Assembly: GCF_026745355.1 (NCBI RefSeq)
Contig: NC_079208.1
Location: 50,279,816 to 50,343,815 of the forward strand
Reading direction: 5' to 3'
Origin: Beta vulgaris subsp. vulgaris
Taxonomy: Eukaryota; Streptophyta; Magnoliopsida; Caryophyllales; Amaranthaceae
DNA length: 64,000 bases
A program made the position numbers and the translations under genes. The notes under the pieces are model-generated. The model saw nothing but the letters and a program-made list of their open reading frames with translations, ran no database searches and had not been told where the DNA came from. The stretch's first letter is position 1; the number at the start of each line of letters is the position of its first letter. This document shows, in pieces, positions 1 through 11,224 of this stretch.

Positions 1-574
1 ATCAAAAGCAGCACAAATTCATTCATACAAACCAAATGAAGAAGAAATGATAAATACTCTATTAGAAACAACTTAATTAACAATAATTTGAAGATAATTA
101 TGGGAAAATAACAAGTAATAAGTACCTTCGTAATAGGCGCAACAGCTGCAGAAGTTAGAGAGAAACGAAAATGACGATATGGTATTATACAGACTAGATA
201 ATAATATTGACCCAATATATATAATAAAAACCCATCCAGAATTTCTTTCAGAAGAATAATAATAATAAATATTTAAAACGTCACTAATTAAAAAGTACTA
301 ATCGCTATTGTCTAATTGATACTATTTTAATAAATCTTTCATGGCGTAGAAGAAGCCGACAAAAGAAGGTATCTAAGTAAGAGCGAAAATTTCATTTTTG
401 GCTCACCGTATAATGCGGCTTCCCGCTTCCCTTACTACTTAGCGCCATATTTTCCATATTATATTTCTCGTTTTTTAGTTAAAAAACTGCTTTTAGCAGT
501 TTTAATACAACTATCACTCGTATAGTCGTATCGTGTTGAAACGGTGAATTTTCGTACCACTCAACTATCTTATT
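1..574. other. AT-rich stretch, no gene recognised
   Basis: No coding region can be supported here. On the minus strand a short stretch around 124-215 reads like a transcript leader ending in a plausible splice donor (AAG|GTACTT near 124-130), so a gene running off the left edge is possible but unproven. Confidence 0.3.
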
Positions 575-708
575 TTCAGTTCAATCAGTTCAGTTCAGTT
601 CAATTCAATTCAATTCAGCTCTGGACAATACTTTTACTCTCACATATCACTATTCATTTCAATTCAGTTCAATTCAGTTTAGTTTAGATAAATTCAGTTC
701 AGTTCACC
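575..708. repeat. TTCAGTTCAAT-type short tandem repeats
   Basis: Two blocks (about 575-618 and 655-708) are built from TTCAG/TTCAA pentamers in tandem, separated by a unique spacer. No coding meaning is seen. Confidence 0.7.
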
Positions 709-802
709 TGTTTTATGTCGAGAAGAACAAATCCTACTAACATTAAAATTTTAATTGAGTGGCTAAGGCGCATCACATCCACATGATATCATATCGGGTA
801 TA

Positions 803-1332
803 TCTTTATTATATAAGCCAAGGGATGAGGTGTGGTGTCCTCTTTTGAAGTGACTAAAATACCCTCTAATAATTTAAAACAATTTTTTTCTTTTTATAAA
901 AATTGAAAAATGGGAATCAATGAAACTTGCCATATGAGTACGTCAAAAATGAAATATGCAATAAGATTAATAACTTCACAAACTAGATTGACACAATCAA
1001 TTCACGAAATCAATTAGAATCTTCAACCAACAAAAGTTAGTCATATATCGTGATAACATAATATTTCATATTTACAAAGTTCAAACAATATGGTTTATTA
1101 ACATTTATAATTGTTAAAAGAACTTTACAAAGTCGTTGAAAAGTAAATTATTAATTCATCGACCAAATTTTACCCTAACAGTATTGAACAGTTAAAAATC
1201 ATTTACCTTTAGTTTAAAAGAACCTCAATAAATTACATCACTATCAAAATAATTTTAAATAAAAACATGTCAATTTGTATATTATAACTATATACGATTG
1301 TCGACGCACGCATCGCGTGCATATGCAACTAG
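803..1332 (+). mobile_element. Small non-autonomous Helitron
   Basis: The 5' end reads TCTTTATTATATAAG and is preceded by A. The 3' end carries a GCACGC-ATC-GCGTGC hairpin, eight bases of spacer, then CTAG followed by T. This is the standard Helitron layout (5' TC, 3' hairpin plus CTRR, insertion between A and T, no TSD). The 5' 60 bases resemble the 5' ends of the Helitrons at 8735-13748 and 11225-12173, so all are one family. No Rep/helicase is encoded, so it depends on an autonomous partner. Confidence 0.72.
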
Positions 1333-1625
1333 TTGATATAACTTTAAGGCTTCAGTTATCTATTATCTTTCCTATGTTAGAGACTTTTTGATGCCATCTG
1401 CAACCAATCGAAGCTTAACAAAATTGAAATTGAGTTTATTATATTTTTTAACTTTTCCATGTAAGGAAAAATGTTCTAACGAATTGTAATTGTTGAACAA
1501 AATTGATAAATATGGCATAGCTATTTGCAAAGAACGAATGTTAATTTAGGAAGTTAGTAATTTTGAAGTTTTGAGAGAATACTATATACAATATCAATTA
1601 TAAGAATAATATCCTTTGTTAATAT

Positions 1626-1851
1626 ATATGAGAATACATACTTACATAACAAATGAGAATGAATTTTACGCGTTATTATTCTAATGAACAAGTTATGTAA
1701 ACCTAATGAAAATATGATGTAACTCCAAAAATAATTTTTTTTGTTGGGCTCGATTTTTTTTTTTGGGCTATAACTCTAATAAACAAGTGTTGTTACTCTA
1801 ATCCAATCGTGTGGTTGATATTTTTTTCTCATTTGTCAGGTAAAGAGGCAT

Positions 1852-1856
<5 letters not shown>
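1626..1856. mobile_element. Short TIR element, left copy
   Basis: It is related to 4781-5056: both begin with a TATGAGAATRCATACTTA-like end, contain 'taactctaat(g/a)a..aagtg' motifs and an 'ccaatcgtgtggttga' block, and close with an inverted version of the start. It is MITE-sized, non-coding and ends in a TA microsatellite. The superfamily is not certain; MULE-like is my best guess. Confidence 0.45.

Positions 1857-1902
<46 letters not shown>
1855..1902. repeat. (TA)n microsatellite
   Basis: About 24 uninterrupted TA units abut the left end of the 1903-4752 element. A further TA run abuts its right end, so the element inserted into, or duplicated, a TA tract. Confidence 0.9.
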
Positions 1903-1904
<2 letters not shown>

Positions 1905-3284
1905 AATAGGATCTTGTGAAAACCACTCTTAGGCTGAAAAACTGATGAAAACAAAACATCCACACCCTTAATTTTTTATCGCGCGGCCAACAATTTTTTC
2001 GTTAAAAATCAAACTCTTTTCTCTTTCCTCCCTTCTTTCATAAATTCACTTTCTCACTCTCTCTCCTCACCTACTTGTCTCTCTCTCTCTCTCCCCACTC
2101 TTCTTCAACTAGATTTCACCATTGTTATCATCTCACGCTCAACTCTTTTTTCTCATTTCACCTTCCTCTATTAAAAAAATCTCTTTTTCTCTCTCCTAAT
2201 CACAACAATGGCGATATTCTCATATTAGGAAGATGAAGAATCCAACCACAATGAAAAGAGAAGCAACCTCTGAATAAGTTTTCAGCTACTTTCGTTCCTT
2301 CGAATCTGCTATTTTTGTTTGATTTTTTTGCTATGAGCAAACTACTTCGAACAAATTTTCAAGAAAATTTGAGGATTTAGGTTTTTGTAGCGCAAAATGT
2401 GATGTAATTGGAGATTATCTACCAACCGTCACTTATTTTGGTATAATTTTGATTGGAATTGTTGATTGGAACGATTGTGATTAGTTACTGTGATTAGGAG
2501 AGAGAAAAGAGATTTTTTTGGTTATCTTGTCTTCATTGTTATGATAACCAAATTGATGGTTTATGCAAGTACTCGAAGGAACAATGGTGAAGAAACAATG
2601 GAGAGAGAATTTTTGATTATTGATTGAGGTTGAATAATTTTAAATTTCTCTGTTTTATGGTTTGAGAGTTATGTGATTTGATGAGTAATTGTCAATTTTA
2701 TGATAATTTTGAGCTCATTTTGTTTATCATTTTCAGATCTTCAACTGAATTTTTGAATCTAGTAATTTTCGATCGAAATTGCGAAGAGATCTTCATTTTT
2801 CGTTCAATTTTGGACTATTCTTATGGATTTTTATTGGATTGCTCAATTTTGGATTCATATTAGATGCTTTTTTTAGGCTATTAACATTCATTCTTCTTGA
2901 TTTTTCTTTTATTCTTGTTAAATGTTATTTACTTTTCAATAGCTCGAATATTGAAAATAAAGCATACTCTTCTAATCTTCTAATTGTAATTGTCAAATTA
3001 CGTGATTGTTGTCGGTGATTTGATTTTTGACTTGTGAATTTTTGGTGGATTTTGGTGTAGATTTGTTGAAAACTTAAAAGTCACCCTATGTCAAGTTTTT
3101 TATTAGTTTCCAAAGTATTGTTATTAGTTACGTTGTTGTTTTAAAGTTATTTGTTACCCCCTCTCACTAACATATATTTGGCGAAATTCATACAAAGTAT
3201 TGTTATTAGTTGCCAAAGTATTGTGATTAGTTGTTGTTTTAAAGTTATTTGTTACCCCCCCTCTCACTAACATATATTTCAAGG

Positions 3285-3790
3285 TAAAAAGTTACCTTAA
3301 AAGTGGTAATAGTTATTCTTATAATAAATAAAGTTACCCTTGAAATATATAGAACTATCCTTAATATAATAAAGTTACCCCAAAACTGACAAAAGTTACC
3401 CTAAAAGTGTTAAAAGTTACCCTAAAGGGGTTAAAAGTTACTTTGTTTTCAGTTTTCAGCCTAAGGATCCGCTGAAAACCGCTCTTAATCTGAAAACTGA
3501 AAACAAGGGTAACTTTTAACCTCTTTAGGGTAACTTTTAACCCCTTTAGGATAACTTTTAATACTTTTAGGGTAACTTTTAATACTTTTAGGGTAATTTT
3601 TGTCAATTTTGGGGTCACTTTATTATATTAAGATAGTTCTATATATTTCAAGAATAACTTTATTTATTATAAGAGTAACTATTACCACTTTTAGGGTAAC
3701 TTTTACCATTTTTTAGCAATTTTAAGGTAATTTTATATATATTTCAAGGGTAACTTTTAGCACTTTTAGGGTAACTTAATATGCTATAAG
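3285..3790. repeat. Large inverted repeat with AAGTTACCCTA-type tandem motif
   Basis: The left arm (about 3285-3465) has repeated 'aaagttaccctaaa' motifs; the right arm (about 3500-3790) is its inverted counterpart, 'tttagggtaactttt'. The centre holds GGATCCGCTGAAAACCGC next to two facing 'ctgaaaactgaaaac' motifs. These centre motifs match the subterminal part of the surrounding element's TIR, so the structure may be two element ends joined head to head. Confidence 0.7.
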
Positions 3791-3798
3791 AGTCTTTA

Positions 3799-4626
3799 AT
3801 GGACTATTGCTCGAAAGTTCTAGTGCCATTTGGTTTTCCAAAAACACCTACGACGAACTCGCTCCTCCCCACTATTCTCATGGTAGTCGACGAACAAATA
3901 CCTGAGGATGAACTTTCCGGCAAATTAGCCGGCGATCCTGAACTCGCGCGAGGTAAACGCCTAAAAATCGCTCCTCATCGACTCACTGAGTTGCCCGATT
4001 TAGCACTCGCTCACATTCTCTCTCACCTCTACGTCGAAGAAGCAGCGAAAACCATCGTTTTGTACAAACAATTCAATTCAGTCTGGAATTCGGTCTCCAC
4101 ACTCACCTTCTCCGACGAAAACTATCGCAAATTTGGCAACTCCTTCATCAAACTTGTCGACTCTATGTTAGGGTTTCACAATGGAAAAAAAATCGATCCA
4201 AAATATACGAATTCCGTTGATGAATGGATTGAATTCGCTGTTCAAAAGCAGGTCAAATCTTTGTGCTTGGATTTTACTCAGAAATCTAGTAGTAATTATC
4301 ATCAGATTGCAGGTGTTGAGTATAATTTGCCTGAATTTCTGTACGATGATGCGAATTTGGTGGAATTGGTTACTTGTTTACGTAGATTTTCTTCTGAAGG
4401 ATTATATAATTAGAATTGTTTGAAGTTACTGAGAATAACGAAAATTGAATTGGATGAGGAGATAATTTCTAGGATTTTGTGTGGGTGTCTTGTGTTGGAG
4501 ATCGACGTTGTAGGCTTGGAGCTTATAGAATGGAGTGGGTTTGATAAGCTGAAGATTGAGTCAGTTAGTTTGAGGGTGTTGAGGATTATTGTTTTGGGAT
4601 GCATCAGTAGAAGAGCAGAGGAGTAA
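3799..4626 (+). pseudogene. F-box/LRR protein gene fragment, captured
   Basis: The first 204 codons read as the start of a plant F-box/FBD/LRR protein. An F-box of the type 'LTELPDLALAHILSHL' lies at about residues 63-78, followed by the usual linker ending in 'WIEFAVQKQVKSLCLDF'. A TAG at 4411-4413 stops the frame, but the same frame continues directly with LRR-like sequence (LLRITKIELDEEIISRIL) to 4626. One nonsense change therefore separates the two halves. Family members normally have 400-500 residues with several LRRs and often an FBD, so the 3' half is missing. F-box proteins are substrate adaptors of SCF ubiquitin ligases; this piece is unlikely to work as one. An in-frame ATG further in (about 3880) could be the original start. 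Confidence 0.65.
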
Positions 4627-4780
4627 AGAGAGAAGTAGAGATGCAACTCAAGTGAGAGAGAGTACGCGAGAACCATTCGATTAGAAATCAACGCTCCAGA
4701 TCTTCTGTTTTCAGTTTTCATTTTAAGGGGTGTTTTCACAAGATCCTATTCCTATATATATATATATATAATATAGAAGT

Positions 4781-5056
4781 GAGTTCATATGAGAATGCAT
4801 ACTTATATGAGAAATGAGGATAAATTTTACACGCTATAACTCTTATGAATAAGTGATGTAATTCTAATGAAAAAGTGATGTAACTCCAAAAACAAAATAT
4901 TTGGAAAAAAAATTCAAAAAAAAAAACAAAAAAAAATTGAATTCAAAATTTTTTAGAGGGATATAACTCTAATGATTAAGTGTTCTAACTCTAAAACCAA
5001 TCGTGTGGTTGAGATTCATTCTCATTTCTCATGTAAGGAGCATTCTCATGTGATCT
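4781..5056. mobile_element. Short TIR element, right copy
   Basis: The left end GTTCATATGAGAATGCATAC pairs with a right end reading CATTCTCATGTGATC; the inner TIR 'TATGAGAAATGAG' is also mirrored. It shares its body with 1626-1856, so two related copies flank the F-box-carrying element in the same orientation. Non-coding. Confidence 0.5.
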
Positions 5057-5059
5057 TGC

Positions 5060-5060
<1 letters not shown>

Positions 5061-5090
<30 letters not shown>

Positions 5091-5091
5091 A

Positions 5092-5165
<74 letters not shown>

Positions 5166-5180
5166 ATATTATATATATAT
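5061..5180. repeat. (CT)n followed by (TA)n microsatellite
   Basis: A TCTC run (about 5061-5111) passes into a TA run of more than 20 units. The apparent reading frames here are repeats (SLSLSL, YIYIYI) and are not genes. Confidence 0.9.
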
Positions 5181-5181
5181 A

Positions 5182-5444
5182 GGAATATGATCACGTGAAA
5201 ACCACTCCTTATGCTGAAAACTACAAAATAAAATAAGCAAAAAGATAAAATGAGCAAAAAATATGTAAAATGAACAAAAGTTTTTCACAATGAGCAAACA
5301 CGTATAATTAGCAAAAATTATAAACTGAACAAAAATTTGTAAATTGAGCAAAAATTTGTGAAATGAGCAAGAATTTGAAAATGAGCAAAAATTTGTAAAA
5401 TGAGCAACGATTTGTAAAATGAGCAAGTTTTCAGTTTTCAGCGG

Positions 5445-5450
<6 letters not shown>
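5182..5450. mobile_element. Short relative of the 1903-4752 element
   Basis: It starts GGAATATGATCACGTGAAAA, close to the TIR of the Pack-MULE-like element, and ends with 'gttttcagttttcagcggatc', the inverted subterminal motif; the outermost right bases look lost. The body is a degenerate tandem array of 'aaaatgagcaaaaa' (15-16 bases). It lies between TA tracts. Non-coding. Confidence 0.55.
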
Positions 5451-5509
<59 letters not shown>

Positions 5510-5521
5510 TATATATTATAA

Positions 5522-5552
<31 letters not shown>
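5451..5552. repeat. (TA)n microsatellite with interruptions
   Basis: TA tract broken by TATTATA variants, lying between two TIR elements. Confidence 0.85.
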
Positions 5553-5906
5553 GTTTAAGTTCATATGAGAACCACCCTTATGATGAGAACTGTGAGAACC
5601 ACTCATTTTCCTTCGTTTTACGATAATTTTGCCCATCTTACGACGTTATGGCTAATATTATGATTTTGCTCATTTAACATTTTTATGCTCATTTTGTAAC
5701 GTTTTTGCGCAAACTTTTTTATTCTTATTTTACTTTTTCTCATTTTATATTTTTTTTGCTCATTTTATGTTTTTGCTCATTTAATGTTTTCTATTCATTA
5801 TATGCTTTTGCTCAATTTTTTTTTCTTATTCTGTAAACTTTTTACTTATTTTTAGGGGGTTCTCGCGGTTCTCACCATAAGAAAGTTCTCACTAGAACCC
5901 AACCCT
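5553..5906. mobile_element. TIR element with TGAGAACC ends
   Basis: The left end GTTCATATGAGAACCACCCT and the right end (reverse strand: GTTCTAGTGAGAACTTTC, then TTATGGTGAGAACC) form imperfect TIRs of about 45 bases. The body is rich in 'tttttgctcatttta', the inverse of the 5182-5450 motif. The same family recurs at 34822-35190. Non-coding; probably a MULE-derived MITE. Confidence 0.55.
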
Positions 5907-6726
5907 AATGCGCGACAAAATTGGGAATGTTTTGGGTATTTTCATTTAACTTTAACTTTTAATCTGGTCCATTAACTAAACTACTAAGGGTGGATATTTA
6001 TTCTCATTTTTCATATAAAACACTATTCTCACATGAACTTAACTATATATAGAAAAAATGAAAACTAAATATAGCTAAACTTATTCACTTGATACACGAG
6101 TTTACATATGTAGACATTATCTACCCTCATTATCATGGCTGATGGCCTCATGGCTCATGCGCTAGGACAATAGTGTTGTTGAAGTACTGAAAAAATCCGA
6201 TTAAGAATTTGTGACACCTATATCTATCAAAAATCAATTGTAGAAGGAAATCAGGAAAATCGGCGTCTCCTACGAAATTCTCCACTGCATCTCAGTTGGT
6301 CAAAGTCCACGTCATATATCCGAAGATGTCATATTTGATGCTTCATTTGATATATTTGGTAAATTGACAGTTTGTTAGATTGTCTGAAATTTTTGTGATA
6401 AAAGTGGGGTACTCTTGTTCATCTTCGTGGAAGATGCAATACGTACTTTTGTATTTGCCGTAATTGTATAAGAACACTGAGACACCCCCATCAGTTTGAC
6501 TAATTCGCCCTTTTTTCTTTTGTTTTTTTCTGCAACGATTCGTTTGACGACTTCTGAATGTTCATCGGTTAACTTATGCAGATTAATTTTGTCGCTTTCA
6601 TTTGGTTTGGTATTTTTTTTTAGTAAAGGAAGGAAAAAGAAAGAAAAAAAAGAAAATCAAGAGAAAACAAGATAATTGTAGTTTCCAATGTTTGGTACAA
6701 TTAGTAGATTTGAAAGAAATTAAGAA
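5907..6726. other. No gene seen; TIR remnant near 5990-6050
   Basis: A piece resembling the end of the 4781-5056 family (tattctcatttttcatat...cacatgaactt) lies at about 5990-6050. The rest is unrecognised single-copy-looking AT-rich DNA with no supportable reading frame. Confidence 0.4.
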
Positions 6727-6888
6727 ATCATATATCGAGTCCACTCATGGTACACCCGGGTGTACCATGCTCATGGTACACCCAGGGGCATTTTCGTAGT
6801 TAATTGCAAGTTAAAGGGCACGCTAGTAATTTTGAGGCAATAATTGTTCTTTCTCCCTCTTCCTTCCAAAGCTTAGAAACAGAAAAAA

Positions 6889-7297
6889 ATGGAGGAACCA
6901 ACACAACCTTGCGGATCATTCATGGCGGATTTAACTCAAACATCTGAATTAGAGTTGCAATTTTTTTTATTAAAAGCAATAAATTGTATCAAAGATGATT
7001 CAGAAGCTAATTTCACTCATTTTTGCAAATCAACAATGGCGGATTCAACTCATTCGTGCGAATCATTAATGGCGGAATCAATCCAAACATGCGAATCAGC
7101 AACAGAATTGCAAATTTCTTCATTCAGTGAAATACTTACTGTTGGCATGCAATCAGAAACTAATTCAGGTAAATTTTTGCCCTAAATTTATCTAATTAGT
7201 GACGCAATTTTTAATTTTTCCCTAAACAGAAGAAGAAGATATCAATGGTGAACTCAGAATATTGCCATATTTTCCTATAGATAACATAAACATCTAA
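6889..7297 (+). CDS. Hypothetical two-exon protein inside the MULE
   Basis: An ATG follows a CT-rich leader. Exon 1 (6889-7168) ends at TTCAG|GTAAAT; a 61-base AT-rich intron ends in CTAAACAG at 7229; exon 2 (7230-7297) stays in frame and ends at TAA. Together they give 115 residues with no frame break. The protein contains three related segments (MADLTQTSE, MADSTHSCES, MAESIQTCES), so it has an internal repeat of Cys/Ser-containing units. I recognise no domain. It could be the N-terminal exon of a captured gene or of a lost transposase. The exon model is inferred from splice-like signals only. Confidence 0.35.
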
Positions 7298-7369
7298 TAC
7301 CTTTTTTTGATTTTTTTTATTCTTTTTGGAATTTACTTGTTATGTTTAGGAATTTGATAAATTAATCTT

Positions 7370-7750
7370 ACAGTGATTCAAAATACTGTAAATGAACATG
7401 AAGAATTTTGCTCAAGTGTTGAGTTGAATGACAATAGTTGTCAGTTACTAGTTGCAAAATTCATTATCCAAAATTACTGTTCATTAGCACAAAATGAGCT
7501 AGTTTATATGTTCATTTATTAAAATGTGCATTGTTTTTCTTATTCTGTTTTTGAACTTGATAAATGAATACTACAATGATTCAAAATAATGTACATGAAC
7601 AAGAAGAGTTTTGCTCAATTGTTGCTTTGAATAAATATGTGTCAGTCCTTGTTGCAAAATTGATTCTCCAAAATTACTCTTCATTAGCACAAAATGAACA
7701 AGTTTATATGTTCATTTGTCAAAATGTGCATTGTTATTTGATGATTTGAT
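7370..7750 (+). repeat. Tandem duplication of a ~190-base unit
   Basis: Units at about 7370-7535 and 7563-7740 both read 'tgattcaaaat.. gt.catgaac..gaagaa.tttgctcaa' through 'tcattagcacaaaatga.c.agtttatatgttcatt'. The second unit has an open frame of 61 codons; the first is broken. It may be a duplicated exon of the gene fragment carried by the MULE. Confidence 0.7.
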
Positions 7751-8160
7751 CATTATCTTTTTAAAATGTTTGCTCATTATCTTAAAATGAGCATATTTTA
7801 TTTTGATCATATGTGCACAAAAATATTATTCTTTGCTCAGATATAACAACTAAAGAAATAAAATTAAAATGAACAAAGAGCTTGAAAATGAGCATCAAAA
7901 GGAGCTTGCAAGAAGCTGGAACCAAGCAAAAATGACGGTTAAAGATTGTCAGAGAGGAAAAATAAAGAAGAGAGAGACATAGTGACAGAGGAGGGATCGG
8001 AGAAATCAGACAAATTTTATATTCATTTGAAAATTATGACTTGGGCTAAAAAGTTTGGGCTCGGTGTACACCTTAAGTTGCAATAAATTACGAATATGTC
8101 CCTGGGTGTACCATGAGCATGGTACACCCAGGTCTACTATAAAGATTCTCATCATATATC

Positions 8161-8734
8161 TGGTTGTCATTAGTAAAAGGAAAGGAAATAAAGAAAATAT
8201 ATGTAAAAACTTGTTAACGGTATGTTCTGTCAAATTCCTTCGATTTTGGGAGGGAAGGAAAACAATGATTTAAGAGTATTTTTCTCTCTTTTCCAATCAA
8301 ACCCTTCATTTTTTTCTTTTACCAAACATGAAAAAGTTTTTTCACCTTTCCTTTTCTTTCTTTTCCATCCAAATCTTTTCTACCAAAGAAAGCCTTCATT
8401 TGTCAATTAAATATATTATGCATGATTGCTCAAAAAAAAAAATATACATATTATGCATGCTATTTCAATTGAATTTCGATGCGTGATTCGAAATTAGACG
8501 AGGTTCTCCGTTATTTGACCCAAAGATAGAAGTCATCGAGGGTCGAGACCAGAATTTTGCTATAAGATGTTGGGCCAGGCTCAATTTTCAAACCTAATTT
8601 TGTGCCTCATACCCTATAAAATTAGACTGAGTTACTTTTATTGAGAAAATTCTACATAGTGGCATCTTAATTTGGATTTTTCTACTTAGTGGCAGGCAAA
8701 TTTATACCAAGTAACCTCTTACTTTGGTTAATTA
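8161..8734. other. Unannotated spacer
   Basis: AT-rich DNA between the MULE and the Helitron. It includes a T-rich block (8270-8400) with short frames of low complexity. No gene or repeat ends were recognised. Confidence 0.4.
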
Positions 8735-9766
8735 CTAGCCTTTTGTGCACGCGATGCATGCGAGGATACATCCAAATGAATCATGATGGGTTGGTTTGGG
8801 TTATTTTTATTTTGAGCAATAAAACTTGTGCACTGCCTGTTTGATTTAATTTAGGAGTATTTTTTATAAAAAAAATCTTGCTTGTTAACCAGAAACAGTT
8901 GGTCCATATACTTATTTGCCACTTAAATCGGTGAAGATTGATTTTTCTCCTTTTCTAAATGTCCACACTTTGAGTTTTAATTATATTTGAAATGAAATTT
9001 TAAGTTTTTCATACATAATATGATTTCGCATGAAATGGACATTTCTAATTTTTCTCCTTTTCTAAATTTTAACACTTTGAGTTCAATTATATGTGAAATG
9101 AAAATTTAAAATTTTCATACACAATCTGATTTCACATGAAATGGTTTTCGCAAATTAATGTAATTTTTTTTCTGAAAATGGATTGTTGCAAAAGTTGTTC
9201 GCAAAAAGGTTTGATATGTTTTTTGTAATACCCCAAGTTTTACTCTTAATTAATTAATAACTAATCTTAATGATTAAACTAATAGTGAACTAATTTTAGT
9301 AAATAAAAATTTCTAAGTTAATTTCTAAGATATGTTGTTTAATAATTTTAGGATAACAAAGTTCATAAATTATAATTCTAAGTCCTAGCATAAATTTTGT
9401 AAATAATGTAAGACTTAAGGTTAGCAAAATTCTGATGGACCCAATGCCCAATGCCCAAACCTTTTGAAGCCCAAACAAAACAAAAAGGCCTAACACTATT
9501 CTTCTCCAAAAATCAGAAAAATTAAAACACAAATGAAAAGAAAAGCAATAACTCCATCTTCTTCCTCCTCCATAAGTGGAAGGACAAGAATGGAGATTTC
9601 TTAACAAAGTCAAAAACTATCTCAGTAAATTTAATTGAGTTTTCACCCTCTCAACCACCCTTAATCCACTGGTTTTCTCAAAACCCCTTAATTTTAGCCA
9701 TTGTTTTCTTGAATGGTTTTAGTAATTTAAAATTCTGAAATTCATCTACTGAGATGGGGATTCCTC

Positions 9767-9774
9767 TATAAATA
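9767..9774 (+). promoter_or_regulatory. TATA box of the LTR promoter
   Basis: TATAAATA followed by AGGG, then a C-rich leader starting about 80-120 bases downstream, at the position expected for an LTR core promoter (end of U3). Confidence 0.55.
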
Positions 9775-11224
9775 GGGAAGAATGGTTGAGTTTCTCAATC
9801 ACAAAATCAACAACAAAATACAGAAAAATACAATCAATGGGAAGAATTTAAAACAAAAATTCAATCTTTTCCCTCCTCTGTTTTGGCCACCATTACAACC
9901 ACCATACAACAACCATAGCCCCACCTTTCTACCAGCACCGGTGAGCCTACAACACCGCCAAGGCTGCCGCCCAGTGGCAGCGACACCACCCCCACGCCAC
10001 ACCTCTTTCCTATCGTTCCCCCCCACACCCGCCTCAATCTCTCTCCTCTTCATGAGCCGCACACACCACCACACCACGACCCATCATCTCTCGCCTTCTT
10101 TGCCTCCCACCTGCCGACTTTTCCTCCACCTCGGAACGCCGTCGCCCAGCCGCGCCACCAGCACCCACCATCTCCCCTCCCTACTCGCATTTTCCTCGAA
10201 TCCCCCCTGCACGCCTATCTTTCTCTCTCCTCTACGCGACACTACTGTACCACCACCCATCATCACTCGCCTCCCTACTCGCCGGCCTCCTGTCGCCCTT
10301 CGCCGCCTCGGAAGGCTGCCCACTCGCCGGTCCTCCTGTCCCGACGTCGAAGACTCTCGTTCTCCCCTGCGTGTGTGTTGTTTTATTTGGGTGAGTTTTA
10401 CTTTGGTTTTATTGAACATTGACTTTGTATATTAATTTTCAAATTTATTAAATCCTTATGAGTTATGGCTAAGTAATAACAGTGTTAATGATGCAAGCTT
10501 ATAACTAAGTTAAGTCACTTATAAATTATAGGTTAGCTAAGTTTAGCAAATACTATTTACGGTTAGTCCTACAAAAACATAGATAGTCAAACTTTAAATT
10601 ATTTAAGTTATAACATGTTTTAATATATACTCCTAAATTAGTTTAAAAGTTATAACACTTATAATTTTAATAACTGGCTCACTTATATAATTGTCACTAT
10701 TTAATGGGAATAAAATATGAGTAATATTTTTTAACATGATTTCTAAATAATATCTATAGAACTAAGTATAAAGATTTTTGGATAAGCTAGTATAACTTCA
10801 ACGTATTACATAACCGCGAAATAAGTTAGATTATATAACTTACATAAATAATATTGTAAACTAAGAATCACACTTAAAGAGCACTAATACTAATATGTTC
10901 TATTAATTTACTAACTTATAAAAAATACTCGTTTTGAAACATAAAAGAACTCGTTCCTCGGAGCTCAGTAAGGACGATATCAAGGACATAAGAAGAGGAT
11001 TATTATTATTATTCTGCAATCAAGGTAACAATTACTGCTGGTACCCGCAATTCCTTTGAAATGCGTTTTTTTTAATATGCTACTGAGATGATGATTTATG
11101 AACATGTGTTTTTGAGTTGCGGGATTATTACACGTTTTGATTACGTATCCTGAGACTTATATGATTGAAAGATACTGAGTTACAGAAGCATACTGATCAC
11201 TGAAATGACATTGTTTATAAAATA

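Larger units (their letters stand above)
1903..4752. mobile_element. Pack-MULE-like TIR element carrying an F-box gene fragment
   Basis: The left end begins GGAATAGGATCTTGTGAAAA; the right end is its reverse complement, and similarity continues as GCTGAAAAC-like motifs for about 50 bases. It is flanked on both sides by TA repeats, which hide the target duplication. Inside are a CT-rich leader (2030-2110), AT-rich filler, a large internal inverted repeat (3285-3790) and a fragment of an F-box gene (3799-4626). No transposase is present. A plant TIR element with long TIRs carrying a host gene piece is what Pack-MULEs look like; the superfamily assignment is inference. Confidence 0.55.
6737..8150. 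mobile_element. Non-autonomous MULE with palindromic subterminal ends, copy 1
   Basis: It is flanked by a perfect 10-bp direct repeat ATCATATATC (6727-6736 and 8151-8160). The ends begin GAG.. / ..CTC. Just inside each lies a near-palindrome of the type TGTACCATGAGCATGGTACA flanked by CCC/GGG. A second copy at 20987-21660 has the same ends and a perfect 9-bp TSD, which fits Mutator-like elements (usually 9-11 bp). It contains a short two-exon reading frame (6889-7297) and an internal tandem duplication; no transposase is seen. Confidence 0.75.

Noticed and set aside
580..700. Possible CRISPR-like regular repeats (TTCAGTTCAAT).
   Set aside because: Simple pentamer tandem repeats without unique spacers, in a plant genome.
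9782..10435. Open frames of 217, 111 and 92 codons on both strands in the C-rich part of the LTR (Pro/Thr/Ser-rich protein).
   Set aside because: They overlap each other on both strands, have compositional bias only, and lie just downstream of the LTR TATA box where a non-coding leader is expected.
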